Position numbers and translations under genes: made by a program
Notes under the pieces: model-generated
The model's database searches: none
The model's input: only the letters and a program-made list of their open reading frames with translations
Told to the model about the DNA's origin: nothing
From: Erigeron canadensis
Lineage: Eukaryota; Streptophyta; Magnoliopsida; Asterales; Asteraceae
Length of the DNA: 64,000 nt
Assembly: GCF_010389155.1 (NCBI RefSeq)
Contig: NC_057761.1
Coordinates: 3,288,501-3,352,500, forward strand
Reading direction: 5' to 3'
In this document: positions 11,563-23,005 of the stretch, piece after piece
Layout: every line of letters starts with the position of its first letter
Position numbering within the stretch: position 1 is the stretch's first letter

Positions 11563-12488
11563 TTAGGATTGATAAGGAAAATTTTTGAAGAGAGATGATG
11601 ATGATGATTGGAGAGTAAATGAAGAAAGAAATAAATTAAGGAATTTAAAGATTTTGGAGTAAAATGATTTTCGAGATAAAACTGAAAGGTGGGATAAATA
11701 TGGGTATTTATAGAGGAAAGAGAAAATGGAATTCAAAACGGTAAGCTTGAAATATTTCAAAACAATTTTGATCGGTTTTGACATCCGCATTTAATGTTTC
11801 CCATCAAACATAAATGTATGACGGTTGACAGCCCACAAAATTACCAACTTGCACTTTTTGTCTTCTCAAGGTAACAAAACAATCATTTGAAGTTGAAAAA
11901 AATCATGCCACGTAAGGTGAACAGTAACTGTCCAAATAAAAAGTTTGTATGGATGGCACGCACTAGCATCAAGTATTATAATATTATGACTTAACACACC
12001 ACGACTCATTTCAATGCATCTGGAGGTTGACTTGACACTCCAGTATCACTGGTGGATTAGGCCAGTAGAATATGCAATGATGGTACACTAGAAGGACATT
12101 CCAGTACATACCCATATTAGACCATTCTAGTAATCCTTAAACACGCACATCAACTAATTAATATAGACAAACGAGAGGGACACATTTACAAAGCGACTGA
12201 AGTCACTTCAAACATGCACGTCAACTAATCCGGTATTAATGAGAGGGACACATTTACAAGGTACCAGAAATATTTGTCTAGTGAGAAAATAAATTAATAA
12301 ATTCCCCTTGAAACTTAGATAAAAAAAAATGTGGTCTGAGTCTTTTCCCCTGGAATGGTGATCCATAAATCTATCAGTGTAAAGATAGTATCACAAAGGT
12401 GTTCGATAGCTTTACTGGTATAGATTTATAAATCTGGAATCAAAGAACCCTGCTAGTGTCACAAAGGCGTTCATAACAAGGTTCCGGA
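11563..12488 (-). other. Spacer between RNase H and ORF3 of the copia element
   Basis: No convincing coding sequence. It holds AT-rich DNA with paired short motifs (ACTAGAAGGACATTCCAGTA-like words, CACTGGTAT) and a pyrimidine-rich zone at 11575-11640. In sireviruses this position lies between pol and the env-like ORF and may carry splice or promoter signals; none can be assigned here. Confidence 0.5.
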
Positions 12489-13870
12489 TTAAGGGTTCAA
12501 CATTCCCAACTCACTGACAAGATATTGAAAAGTCTTCTCATCCAAAGGTTTTGTAAATATGTCAGCGAGTTGTTTGTCAGTGGGGATGAAGTGGATTTCA
12601 ACATCATTTTTCATAACATGATCACGAATGAAATGATACCTGACATCAATGTGTTTCATCTTGGAGTGCATGACTGGATTGTTTGAGGTAACAATGGCAC
12701 TGGTATTATCACAAAAAATAGGAGTCTTTGAATACTTAATACCATAATCAAGCAACTAGTTCTTCATCCAGAGTATCTGAGCACAACAACTAGCTGCAGA
12801 CACATATTCTGTTTCGGCAGTGGATAAAGAGACTGATGTTTGCTTCTTACTGGTCCAGCTCACCAGTTTGCCACCAAGGAAATGACATCCACCAGTAGTG
12901 GATTTCCTATCTATCTTACAACCTGCATGATCTGAATCTGAACAACCCATTAGATCTAAGCCTGAGCCTTTGGGATACCAAAGACCCAAACTGGGAGCAC
13001 CCTTAAGGTACTTCAGAATGCGCTTTACAGCCGCCAGATGAGATTCTTTTGGGTTAGACTGATATCTGGCACAAAGACATGTTGCAATCATTATATCTGG
13101 TCTACTGGCTGTTAAATACATTAGTGAACCAATCAAGCCTCTATAGGCAGTAGTGTTCACTGGTTTCCCATCAGGGTCTGAATCTATTGTTAAAGGTGCA
13201 GAAATTGGAGTTGATTTTGAAGGTGAAGAATTCATATCGAATTTTCTTAAAATATCTCTAACATATTTTTCTTGATTAATAAAAATACTATCACTGGTTT
13301 GTTTAATCTGGAGCCCAAGAAAAAATGTTAATTCACCCATCAAACTCATTTCAAATTTTGAAGACATAATTTTCGAAAATTTCTTGCAAAAAGATTCATC
13401 AGTATAGCCAAAAATAATATCATCAACATAAACTTGTACCAACAGAAGATTACCTCTTTTACGAAGAATAAATAAGGTATTGTCAATTGCAGCTCTTTTG
13501 AAACCGTTTTCACATAAGTGTTTGGTCAGAGTATCATACCAGACTCGAGGGGCTTGTCTAAGGCCATACAGTGCCTTGTCCAAACGATATACCCAATGTG
13601 GATGCTTTTCATCAATGAAGCCTGGAGGTTGCTTGACGTAAACTTCCTCTTCTAATTCTCCATTCAAAAATGCACTCTTGACGTCCATCTGGTAGACCTT
13701 GAACTTATGATGGGCATCAAAGGCTAAAAGCATTCTAATGGCTTCTAACCTTGCTACAGGAGCAAATGATTCTTCAAAGTCAAGATCTGTCTGGACATAC
13801 CCTTGTGCAACTAATCTGGCCTTATTTCTTATCACGTGTCCATCTTCATCAACCTTATTCCTGAAGACCC
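12489..13870 (-). pseudogene. Ty1/copia reverse transcriptase and RNase H
   Basis: A nearly continuous frame of about 450 codons on the minus strand. RT shows K-A-R-L-V-A-Q-G-Y, the palm block [26 protein letters not shown] and an intact catalytic [10 protein letters not shown]. Then comes the Ty1/copia block T-A-S-R-P-D-I. RNase H follows with [18 protein letters not shown] and, after one in-frame stop at about 12756-12758, C-D-N-T-S-A-I, R-Y-H-F-I-R-D-H and L-A-D-I-F-T-K-P-L. The stop lies inside RNase H, between the second and third acidic motifs. Otherwise this is the best preserved polymerase in the window. Confidence 0.9.
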
Positions 13871-14778
13871 ATCTGGTTCCAATTGGTTCTTTCTTGCCAA
13901 CTAGAGGAGGAACCAGATACCAAACTTTGTTTTCGTTCGAACTAGTGAAGCTCTTCTTGCATAGCTATCACCCAGCTTGGGTCATTCATTGCCTCGTCAA
14001 TCTTTTTCGGTTCAATCAGTGATAAGAAGCTGACATATAAACATTGTTCACTAGAGGCACTTCTGGTTTGAACCCCTCTACTGGAGTCACCAATAATCTG
14101 GTTGATTGGGTGAGCTTTAGTCCACTTAGAGTATTGACCAGGATTATTACGAACAACAATATCAGTACAAGAATTCAATTGATTTTCTGGAATTGGATCT
14201 TGCCAAACAACATCAACGTCTTCATCAGAATCTGTAAGATCACGATTTGCATCATGAAATTCTTCATTTAAAGGCATTTCTTGAATTACTGGCTCAAAAT
14301 CAATTGGAGCTGATATTGGAGGAGTAGTACGAACATCTGATCCAATAACAAGTTCAGAGGGTAGTTTGAAACTTATTGATGGATAAAATGAAGTATTACT
14401 GGGAGGTTTCTCAAATTGCATTGGTTCCAAGTCAGGATGACTGGAAACATTTTCAAATGAATTTTTGATAGGATCAGATTCACCAAAGATAATTGGATTT
14501 TCTAGGGGAGAAGTAAGGATTGGCTATTTATTGATTGCTTCATTGGTTTCATCAAATGTGACATGTATTGACTCTTGAACCTTTTCCAGTCTCTTGTTGT
14601 AAACTCTAAAGGCTTTGCAAATGGCTGAATATCCTAAGAAGTATCCCTCATCAGCTTTGGCATCAAATTTGCCTAACTGACTAAAGTCGTTCAGGATATA
14701 TACTGGACATCCAAAAACGTGAAAATAACCAATATTTGGTTTTCTATTTCATATTATTTCATAGGATGTCTTCTTGTG
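13871..14778 (-). pseudogene. Copia integrase C-terminus and IN-RT linker, broken
   Basis: Frames between 14778 and 13871 carry the variable, acidic linker typical of copia between integrase and RT. 13942-14430 is open for 162 codons and ends with the block W-V-I-A-M-Q-E-E-L that precedes RT in this lineage. Around 14620-14720 the minus strand reads the conserved K-x-D-A-K-A-D-E-G-Y-F-L-G-Y-S zone. Frames change at about 14778 and 13940, so the polyprotein is interrupted. Confidence 0.7.
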
Positions 14779-15507
14779 TCACTTCACGTACACTAAACGA
14801 TTCTGGGTGTGACAAGCAGTTGCAATTGCTTCAGCCCAGTACATTTTAGGAAGACCAGATTCAGCAAGCATACTTCTGGCAGCTTCTATCAGCGTTCTGT
14901 TCTTTCTTTCTACAACTCCATTCTGCTCTGAAGTGCGTGCTGATGAGAAGTTCTCAGAGATGCCAGTGTCAGTATAGAATTTCTCCAGAGTTGCATTCTG
15001 AAATTCTGTTCCATTATCACTTCTTAACTGATACACTTTTCGCTTATATTTGAGTTCAATTTGCTTGATAAGAGCGATGACTTTAGCAGCAGTTTCATTC
15101 TTTGATTTAAGAAATATTACCCAACAATATCTAGAGTATTCATCAACAACTACCAGGGTATATTTCTTACCAGCACGAGTTTGAACATTCACTGGACCAA
15201 AAAGGTCCATATGAAGCATATGAAGTGGTTCAGATATGCTAAAATTCTGCTTTGTCTTGAAACTGGTGCGTTTACGCTTACCCATCTCACATCCTGGACA
15301 TGGCCTTTCCTTTTTGAAAGAAACTGAAGGTATCCCATCTGCAAGTTGTTTTCTGGACAGCTTATTAATATTTTTGAAATTTAAATGGGATAACCTTTTA
15401 TGCCATAACCAGTTTGTGTCTTCATCAGCCTTGGTATAGAAACACTGCTCTGAAGGGGAGATTTCCATATCCATCACATACACATTCCCTTTCCAGGGGG
15501 CAATCAA
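14779..15507 (-). pseudogene. Ty1/copia integrase
   Basis: An open frame of 242 codons. The zinc domain reads H-K-R-L-S-H-L then C-P-G-C. The catalytic triad is complete: D in L-H-M-D-L-F-G-P, D in L-R-S-D-N-G-T-E-F and E in V-V-E-R-K-N-R-T-L. Neighbouring stops at 15508-15540 and at 14778 detach it from protease and RT, so it survives only as part of a broken gag-pol. Confidence 0.9.
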
Positions 15508-15540
15508 TACTACCTTCCAATCCTTATTAAATACAATGCC

Positions 15541-15825
15541 CTAGGAGATGTTAAACAACACCAGGTAACCATCATCACACAGTTGGCTCACACTTATTAG
15601 GTTATATTTCAAACCATTAACATAAGCCACCCGTCTGAATTTGACTTGACCATTATTCAGGACACCATATCCCTCAGTCTTTCCAGAACCATCATTTTTA
15701 AAAGTAATAGAGGGTCCGTCTGAAGCCACGAACTCCTCCAGCAGGGTCTTACATCCTGTCATAGTCCTGCCAGCAGCACTTTCAACATACCAAATATATT
15801 TCTTTCGATCGCCCTGCACATCCAC
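15541..15825 (-). pseudogene. Copia aspartic protease, catalytic site lost
   Basis: The block W-Y-V-E-S-A-A-G-R-T-M-T-G stands where copia proteases have W-Y-x-D-S-G-x-x-x-H-M-T-G, so the catalytic D-S-G is E-S-A. The downstream G-x-V-x-x-R-R-V-A-Y-V-N-G-L-K-Y-N-L-I-S-V-S-Q-L-C-D block is well kept, which confirms the identity. Confidence 0.85.
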
Positions 15826-15837
15826 CAGATTGATTAG

Positions 15838-18017
15838 TTAGTTTTGGGAACCCATCGACTGATGGGTTCTTTGGATGCTGCCAAATGGATCCCTGGGGTA
15901 TCCGGTTGAGTTCACTTTCTTCGACAGTAGTCTTAGTTGAAAATACCACTGGGTTTGACAGTTTTGAAACCTTTTTCTTTTTCTCAATAGGAGTAACAAG
16001 TTTAACTTTCTTGGAAAAAGGTTTTGCATTTTGTTTTGGGCCAGATGAAGTACCCTCAAAATTATTTAATCTTGCATTACAACTTTGAACTTGGCGAGCC
16101 AGTAGTTGAAACTGGCTTTCCAATCGTAACAAAATGGTTTCTTCAGATAACACCTGAGCCTTTCCAGATGATTGGACTTTTGGCTTAGGTGGAACAACAT
16201 TTTTCTTCTTCTGAACCTAGGGTTCCTTAGAAGATGATTGAGGCAAAGGTTTATTCTGCTTGACCTTTTTGACTGGAGCATTCATCTGGTGTGCTCCAGT
16301 CTTGACCTCAGGCAATTGAATAGGAGGAATAATACAAGTTTTGGGTGTTGTTGGTTCATCATATATAGTGCTTGGTTTTAACACTTTTGGTAGTCGGTCA
16401 ACAACAGGTATTAATGTTGCAGCAGTCACATCACCCCCCAGATATGCTCATTTTTGGGAAGGATACTGGTTTCTAGCAGCATCATATGGCTTTCTGGTCC
16501 CAAGCCATGACTGAATGATATGTTTTTCTTTAGTTAAAGCATTTTCAAGCTCTTCCTTTTCTTGGACCAGTTGTTCAGTGACCAAAACTTGTGCTTTAAA
16601 AGCCAATTCAATGTCTTGAAGTTCTTTTAACTTTGATTGTAAATTTGTCATTTCAGAAAAATCTGTTTCAAAACTATTTGACATTTCTGATCAAAGAGTT
16701 TCCACAAAAATTAAATCAGAGTTTAGAGCTTCAGCAATGTCCAATTTTAATTCATGATCAGTTTCCTTGTCATAATCAATTACCTTTTTAATAACAATGT
16801 CCACCTATCTTCCAGATGTGATATCTTCCTTCACTAGATTCTCTTGATCAGCCAGAGCTATATAACAGCAATCTCTTTCTTTTTCATCATCAACTGATGA
16901 GTCATCAGAAGGAACCCATTCTTCTTCAGCAATCATGCATTGATTATTATCTTTTTCTATAGAGATGAGATCAATTTGAGCCTTAAGCTTTTTGTATTTT
17001 GATCTGTAGCTATCATCAGGCTTGTTATAAGAAGTTGATGGACCAGATTGAGAAACAAGCTGATTGGACTTGCACTCCTTCATGAAATGACCTTTTCTTC
17101 CACACTTAAAGCATGTCAGATCGGTCTTGTCAATGGAAGAACTGGGTGCATGTTGTCCAGTGGGTCTGTTGGCTCTTGCTTTAAAACGGTTAAACGCTTT
17201 AGCAATCATAGCCATCAGATCATCACTATCAGTTTCATCACAATTTTAAGAGATATTATTCATGGCTCTAGAATCCATTAATTCAGACATCATCTTCTTC
17301 ATAAAAAATACATTCTCAGAAGACATTAATGTCGCACAGGGTGGTTCAGTATGACTAACCACAGGGTGGTTCAGTTTGACTAACCACAGGGGAACAATGT
17401 TGACAAAGTATGGGAATGCAAGGTTTTACCTTGTCTCAAGACCACGATCATGTAAGACCATTTAGATGGAAAAATATCACAAAATTTTTCAAGAAGTATG
17501 TCCTTGTCTTTTTCTACTCCAAGCCCACTCAACTGGTTTATGATACTCATAAATCTGGTGTAAGTACCAGTTAAGGATTCATTGTGCAGAGCAAAAAATG
17601 ACTCATACTTCTTATTCAAAGACACTTTCCTGGTAACAATAGTGTCATCACCACCTTCATACTGGTTTACTAGTTCATCCCACATGCTTTTAGCACTAGG
17701 ATAAAGAACTAGTGTGGGAATAAGAGATTCAGGAACAGCCCCGAGGATCATATTTTTTAAAATAGTATCTATATTTATAAGTCTTTATCCTTTTTAGACC
17801 AGTGTTCCTCTCTCTTTTCCCATCCAGATCTTGCTCCAAGAGGATCAAGAAGTGGATTGAGAGGACTTCTAGGAATATAAGGTCCTTCATTTAAAATTTT
17901 TATCATGTTCCTCTCAATTCCAGTAATATGTAATATCATCCTAGCTTTCCACGTGCCAAATTCATCACCATTCCCACTGAATTTGGGAACAGGAGTGTTT
18001 AAGTAGTGCACATGCAT
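15838..18017 (-). pseudogene. Ty1/copia gag, broken into several frames
   Basis: Starts at 18017 with a capsid-type region (K-F-S-G-N-G-D-E-F-G-T-W-K-A-R-M). It continues at 17751-17380 with L-V-N-Q-Y-E-G-G and Y-T-R-F-x-S-I-I-N-Q-L-S-G-L-G. The nucleocapsid zinc knuckle C-F-K-C-G-R-K-G-H-F-M-K-E-C is intact at about 17070-17111. A Glu/Lys-rich coiled-coil-like stretch (16448-16684) and a basic Pro/Lys-rich stretch (15782-16429) follow. Stops and shifts near 17752, 17379, 16804 and 16445 separate the parts. A direct repeat of GTGGTTCAGT-TGACTAACCACAGG words at 17340-17390 looks like a small duplication. Confidence 0.82.
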
Positions 18018-18187
18018 GTGTGGAGAAGCAGGAATAGGAGGTGGTGGTGGTGGAGGATTATTGTTAACATGGTCAGTAGTCTGTTCAGTTTCAATAATGG
18101 GGGGAGGTCATGTATTTAAAGGGTTCCCTTGTGTATTCTCTGGTTGACCATCAAGAAAATACAGATCTAGGCAAGTATATTAGCCTT

Positions 18188-18201
18188 CTGCTTTGATACC
18201 A
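18188..18201 (-). other. Copia primer-binding site
   Basis: On the minus strand TGGTATCAAAGCAG follows the LTR terminus ...GACTTCACA after two bases. It matches initiator-Met tRNA complementarity as used by sireviruses. Confidence 0.85.
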
Positions 18202-18203
18202 AT

Positions 18204-19055
18204 TGTGAAGTCCCTCACTTGATGGTTTAACCCACAAGTGTAGAATGCAACAAGTCAAGTAAGTACTAGATTGGACTAGTATAAATGCGACAAGTCAAGT
18301 AAGCACTAGATTGGACTAGTATTACAATAAATATAAATGCAAGAATATATATATATATATAAAGTAATACGTACTTAAGCAATATAAAGATAAGTAAGTA
18401 AAGTAAATGGTGAGACACAATGTAACTTTCAATTGTATTTTATTTATTGATGTTAAATAAAATACAAGGTTGTTGCGGAACTAAGATATTACAAAGTAAG
18501 TATCTAAACAACCTTATGAGTTACAAGTGACCTAATATTTGCTAAATAAACTCTTTTGATCGAAATACTTAAAGTTGTGAAGTATAACTATTTAGATCGA
18601 GAGTATTTGAGCAATTGCACCAAATTGCAAAAGTGTAATTTGGACGAGGGAAGTGACTTGGTATTTATAGGCAAAAAGAATAAATATAATATTCTTTTTG
18701 TCGTACAAATATGGTTACATGCATTTAAGAAAATTGGATTGTCCGGGTAAAGGCATGTAAAGGCATAAAGTCAATTCCTCGTAATCAGCGTTCAGACTTG
18801 TAAGGTCTAGAACACTGTCAGGGACTCCAGTCAGGAGATCTAGTAAGTCTGTCAATGAGCTCCGCTATTTGTCAGATGGTTCACTGGTCTTCACATAATT
18901 TCTGGACAAATCTTCAGAGGGTTCCAGTAGTCTCGTCTGGAGTGAATCTAGTAATCTGGATCTAACGAAGATGAAAGAAAAAACTGATTCACAAGAAAAT
19001 ATGAAGGTTGAAACAAAGTTAACTTTTGCAAAGTCAAAGCTTAAACTGTTTGACA
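18204..19055 (-). repeat. Copia 5' LTR (about 852 bp)
   Basis: On the plus strand the block begins TGTGAAGTCCC and ends CTGTTTGACA, so the LTR reads TGTCAAACAG ... GGGACTTCACA on the minus strand with the required TG/CA ends. The left boundary is firm because the primer site abuts it. The right boundary is inferred from the matching terminal trinucleotide and could shift. It holds a direct repeat of about 45 bp (CAAGTCAAGTAAGTACTAGA words at 18250-18325) and an (AT) tract. Confidence 0.7.
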
Positions 19056-19925
19056 TGGTTTTTGTTGTTTTGATTGGAGTTGTGGCATTATTAAGCTTTG
19101 TAATTGCTGTCTTAGTCTTGTAATTTGGTATTGTAATGGTTTCTAAGAAATGGAATGAAGTTGTTTGTTTGCCATAATTGGTTATTGTTATGGATTTTAA
19201 GATGAAAATGTCAATTTGCTAAAATAGCAGAATAACCAAACTGTTGCAGACCATAACTATATTTTGAAGAAAATTTGCTAAAATACCGTAATAACCAAAC
19301 TGTTGCAGACAACTTGACAATTTAACAAATAACAAATGGATAATTAAACTAAAAATTAAGATGATAGAAATGGAATGAAAATGTCAAATATACCATAACC
19401 ATTCCCAAAACACCATAACCAGGGATATGTCATTCACAACCAAAAGACATGATTAGTTGTAATACAAACTGCAAACAAAAGATATGATAAGTTCATCCCT
19501 AATATTCACTAGTTTATCTTAAAGACATAAGAAAGTTGGATCAATCTATAAGATAGTCACAAGATAATCCTCAGTCAACCCTGCTCCAGGCAACCTTCTT
19601 GCCAATCTTTGGCTTAAAGCATTCTGACTTGGGGTCCTAGTCTTGACATATTCCTTGGCCTTCCTAGTCTTGTTGGGTAATTGGCTTGCACTTGTTCCAG
19701 TAGTTGCTAGTCTTGGTGCTGAGAATGGTTTGGTGCTGAATGTCCCAGTAGCTATTGGTCTTGTTCCAATCTTCTAAATTGCTTTGGTCTTGGCAGCAAC
19801 ATTGACTGCAAAACCCATAAGAAAATCAATTACTTGTAATGAATGAAATAACTTGTAAGGAAGTAACAAACTTGTGGCCTCCTTTGGTAAACACAAACTT
19901 TTTCCCTGGACTGAGTGGTCTATTT
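19056..19925. other. Non-coding 3' flank of the Mutator pseudogene
   Basis: AT-rich DNA without a supported ORF. A pair of 45-bp direct repeats sharing AATAACCAAACTGTTGCAGA lies at about 19213-19257 and 19271-19314. I looked for terminal inverted repeats shared with 22680-22900 and found none. Confidence 0.5.
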
Positions 19926-22381
19926 TTAGAAGGGTTTTGTTGACTTGCAGTAGGGTTTTCTTGGTTTACATAAGTGTTTAATTGACCTGCAGAAAGGTTT
20001 GCAGGGTTTGGTTGGCTTGCAGAAGGGTTTGCAGGGTTTGGTTGACTTGCAGAAGGGTTTGCAGGGTTTGGATGGCTTGCAAAAGGGTTTGTAGGGTTTG
20101 GTTGACTTGCAGAAGGGTTTGTAGGGTTTGGTTGACTTGCAGAAGGGTTTGTAGGCTTTTGTTGTCTTGTTGAAGTGTTCGATTTTCTTGCAGAAGGGTT
20201 TGCAGGCTTTGGTTGTCTTGTTGAAGTGTTTGATTTCTTGCAGAAGTGCTTGGTTGATTTGCAGAGTGTTGATTTTGATGAGGCGTGGGTAAATGGGCTG
20301 GTCTTTCTTTTGGTTCAGAGTCACATATCATAGCATTGTGGCCCACTGCCCAACAATTCCTACAATGCATGTCCACTCCATGTTTTGTAACTTTGGTTGA
20401 CCCAACTTTTGATTCATGGGCAGCTCTAATCCTCTTCTTCTTAGGTCTGCCTGGCATAGTTCTAAGCTTAGGGGGCAGTAGTTTGGGCAAATTAACTGTT
20501 GGCCATGTATCCATCCTACCCACTGAATACACAGTCTTGTTATATGCTTGTACATAGTTGGCCTTCCTAAAGCAGCAAGAGATGAACTCCTCTGGATCCC
20601 TATTACACTTGTATATAGCTTCAATAGCATGGACACATGGAATTCCACTTAATTCCCACGTTCTACAAGTACAACTTCCTTCATCTAAACTGACACTGTA
20701 AGAATAATTGTGCACTCTCACCTCAAAGATATTTTCACCTGCATGTATCACCAACCAACATGCCCTATCTTTCTTGATAAGTTCTAATTTGTTCCTAATT
20801 GCAGGACACACATCATGCTCCCAGTTTTCACTTATTTCCCTCATTGACTCCAACCTAATGATGACAATAACCCTTAATGCTTCTAACAAAGTTATTATAG
20901 GCTTGTTCATAAGTTTCAACAACACACTGTTCCAACACTCACTAAAGCCATTTTCAACTGCCTCACATCCTCTGTATCTCAAAAAATGCCCTACACCAAG
21001 ATTTGGGATTCCTTTCAATCAAATATTTATAGGTAGGAGGATTAGCTACCTGGATTTCTTGCATAGCAGCCTCATACTGTGCCATATATGTTGACTTGGC
21101 AGCTTTCCAAAAGAGGTTTCTGAACTCTACACCACTGTAAAGCTTCCTAAAATTTTCATAAATGTGCCTAGCACATTGCATGGTGATTTGAAATAGTACA
21201 TTTGTACTTCTTCACAACCAAGTTTTGAATCTCACACAATCTGATTTCCGGTTGTGATCTAATCCTTTCAGCAAAATGTTTTCCTATCCACTTGTAGTTA
21301 ACCAAAGAGCCATACTTGAAGTTTCTGGCACAGGTGTGTTCATCAACCAAGGACATTATTTGGATTGACTTCTCATTATTCAATCTGGTAAAACATCTAA
21401 ACTTACACTTTTGTTGCTTAGTAAGGAACCTTATATGCTTTCTCTGTTTACCTTTAGATGGGTCAGAGATGTTAGAGGGTCTAGTTCAACACTTTGCAAT
21501 TAAACTGGTTTTACAAGATCTCTCAAACCATAAGGTGTATCCATTAGCAAGTGCATAATAGGATAAACATTCTCTCAATTGGTTGTGGTCTGTATATAAT
21601 TCACCCACTTGAGGTCTTCTCAATCTCCAATGTGTCATATGGATCATGAGTTGGGAATTTGGGCAATTCTGGTTCTGGTGGTTGCAATGGGTCATTGGGA
21701 GTCTCCCCATCCTTTGATTTAAGGGCTGCAATTAGTTCATTTAAGAAATTCTCATGCTCACTATGAACTGCTGTCTTAACACCTTCTTCATTTCATGACC
21801 TTGGTTATTACCACTAAGCTCAGGAAGTTGCCTAGGGTTAGGATCTTGGCAGTGGGGTTTGCTTTCCTAACTTTCCTCATTTCATCTTCCCATTCACTTA
21901 AATGGTCTAATGAGGCTACAAAATCCACATCAAAATCACTACTCTCATATGGTTCATCATCAATATCAAAAGGCTCCTCATTTGGTCCTTTACCAAACTC
22001 ACCCTCATTCTCATCAATTTCACCCTCATTCTCATCAACAGTTCTCTTTTCAATATACTTAGATAAGTCTAATGAATAATAATCAACAAATACATAAACA
22101 TCATACTCTGAAGCAATAATATCATAAAATGCAGTCAAATCACCTTCATCCCCCAAACTTAACAACCCATGTTTCAGCTCACTACTACCAGAATAATAAA
22201 GAGCACAAGACTGAGTACCTGTTTCTTGCTCTATGTGGTGCACAAACTCTTCATAATCTATTTTTGGAGTCATAAGGGTGATGACTTTACCATCATGATA
22301 GCGTAGAGGGTCAAACATGAATGCCCCGTCATAACAAACCTTAAATTTGTAAAAATTTGTCATTTCTACATAAAAAAACAA
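19926..22381 (-). pseudogene. Mutator-like (MULE) transposase, catalytic core deleted
   Basis: Read on the minus strand. 22381-21788: an N-terminal domain (K-F-K-V-C-Y-D-G, E-E-F-V-H-H-I-E) with an acidic tail. 21731-21490: the plant MuDR N-terminal block L-R-E-C-L-S-Y-Y-A-L-A-N-G-Y, L-W-F-E-R-S. 21383-21190: C-A-R-N-F-K-Y-G-S-L-V-N-Y-K-W-I-G-K-H-F and V-V-K-K-Y-K-C. Directly after this (about 21181-21195) the sequence jumps to Q-C-A-R-H-I-Y-E-N-F, which in full-length MULEs follows the catalytic core. The DDE region in between is absent and the frame changes at the join. A second shift lies in a T-run at about 20970. Then come G-C-E-A-V-E-N-G-F-S-E-C, a SWIM zinc finger (C-T-C-R-T-W-x5-P-C-V-H-A), a zinc knuckle (C-R-N-C-W-A-V-G-H-N-A-M-I-C) and a Gln/Leu repeat tail. 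No transposition activity is possible. Confidence 0.9.
19980..20270. repeat. 30-bp in-frame minisatellite in the MULE tail
   Basis: Tandem units of about 30 bases (core GCAGGGTTTGGTTGACTTGC) repeat about six times between 19990 and 20160, with degenerate units up to 20270. The unit is a multiple of three, so it encodes ten-residue repeats in every frame. The real frame gives Q-T-L-Q-T-L-L-Q-V-N-type repeats at the C-terminus of the transposase; the other open frames on both strands are by-products. Confidence 0.8.
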
Positions 22382-22973
22382 GAAGAAAATACAATATCAA
22401 TCAGTAATTTAAAAGATTAAAAAAATAATAATAAAATTATAAAATTGAACAAAACCCTATAAATTTGGGGTTAATGTAATAGACTGAAATATAAAGAAAT
22501 AGACGATGAATACCTTCATAAATTACAAAGCGGAATGCAAATCGTATGTTTTTTTTGGGAATTTGAACAGAAATTGATGGTGAAGGATAGGAAGAAAAAA
22601 AATCGGGCGGGTGATTTTAGGGAAGAAAAATAAGAAATGAAAGTGAAATATACAGATGGTGGGTATATATATATACACATATATTTAATATATCAAAACT
22701 GTAACACGTGTCTCGTTTTTTAATAAAAAAAAATTTTTTAAAAAATGGTTACATGCTACTTGTTGGGTATCCGGTAGCAAGTAGCATGCGTCGAATAACC
22801 CAAAAAACGTAGTTGGTTACACTAAATAGCAAGTCGAGTAGTATGGTACATTACATAGCCTTTTTGCCATAGTTGGATACATTCTCATGCCTTTATCCCT
22901 TTTATATATCATAAATAAACTATAAATAATACTGTAATTGTCTGGGTATTTTTTTGTTTACATTCTAGGTAAG
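22382..22973. other. Upstream region of the MULE pseudogene
   Basis: Holds the likely leader of the transposase gene (AT-rich) and a 20-bp imperfect dyad (CATGCTACTTG...CAAGTAGCATG, about 22752-22790). No coding sequence is supported. Confidence 0.45.
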
Positions 22974-23000
22974 CCCGGACAATGTCCGGGTTTAATCTAG
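22974..23000 (+). mobile_element. Helitron-type 3' terminus
   Basis: A perfect 7-bp stem with a 3-base loop (CCCGGAC-AAT-GTCCGGG, 22974-22990) is followed after six bases by CTAG, and the next base is T. A GC-rich hairpin just before CTRR, with insertion before T, is the 3' signature of Helitrons. The matching 5' terminus (TC...) was not located. The element could include the Mutator pseudogene to its left, but that is inference. Confidence 0.55.
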
Positions 23001-23005
23001 TTTTT

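Larger units (their letters stand above)
9801..19055 (-). mobile_element. Ty1/copia element, sirevirus-like, interrupted by the gypsy element
   Basis: On the minus strand the order is LTR (19055 to 18204), PBS, gag, protease, integrase, RT, RNase H, a long spacer, then an additional ORF. Protease-integrase-RT order defines Ty1/copia. An extra ORF between pol and the 3' LTR is a hallmark of sireviruses. The Ty3 element entered this extra ORF at 9800/9801, so the copia 3' end and 3' LTR are expected to the left of the window. The pol frames are much better preserved than those of the gypsy element, but single stops are present throughout. Confidence 0.87.

Noticed and set aside
19926..20324. 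Lys/Pro/Cys-rich 132-codon frame and the plus-strand Cys/Arg/Val frame in the same place
   Set aside because: Both are alternate readings of the 30-bp minisatellite in the transposase tail; the unit length keeps all frames open.
19056..22900. Terminal inverted repeats for the Mutator transposase pseudogene
   Set aside because: Similar words on both sides (TTGCCATA-TTGG) are in direct, not inverted, orientation; no 9-bp duplication found.
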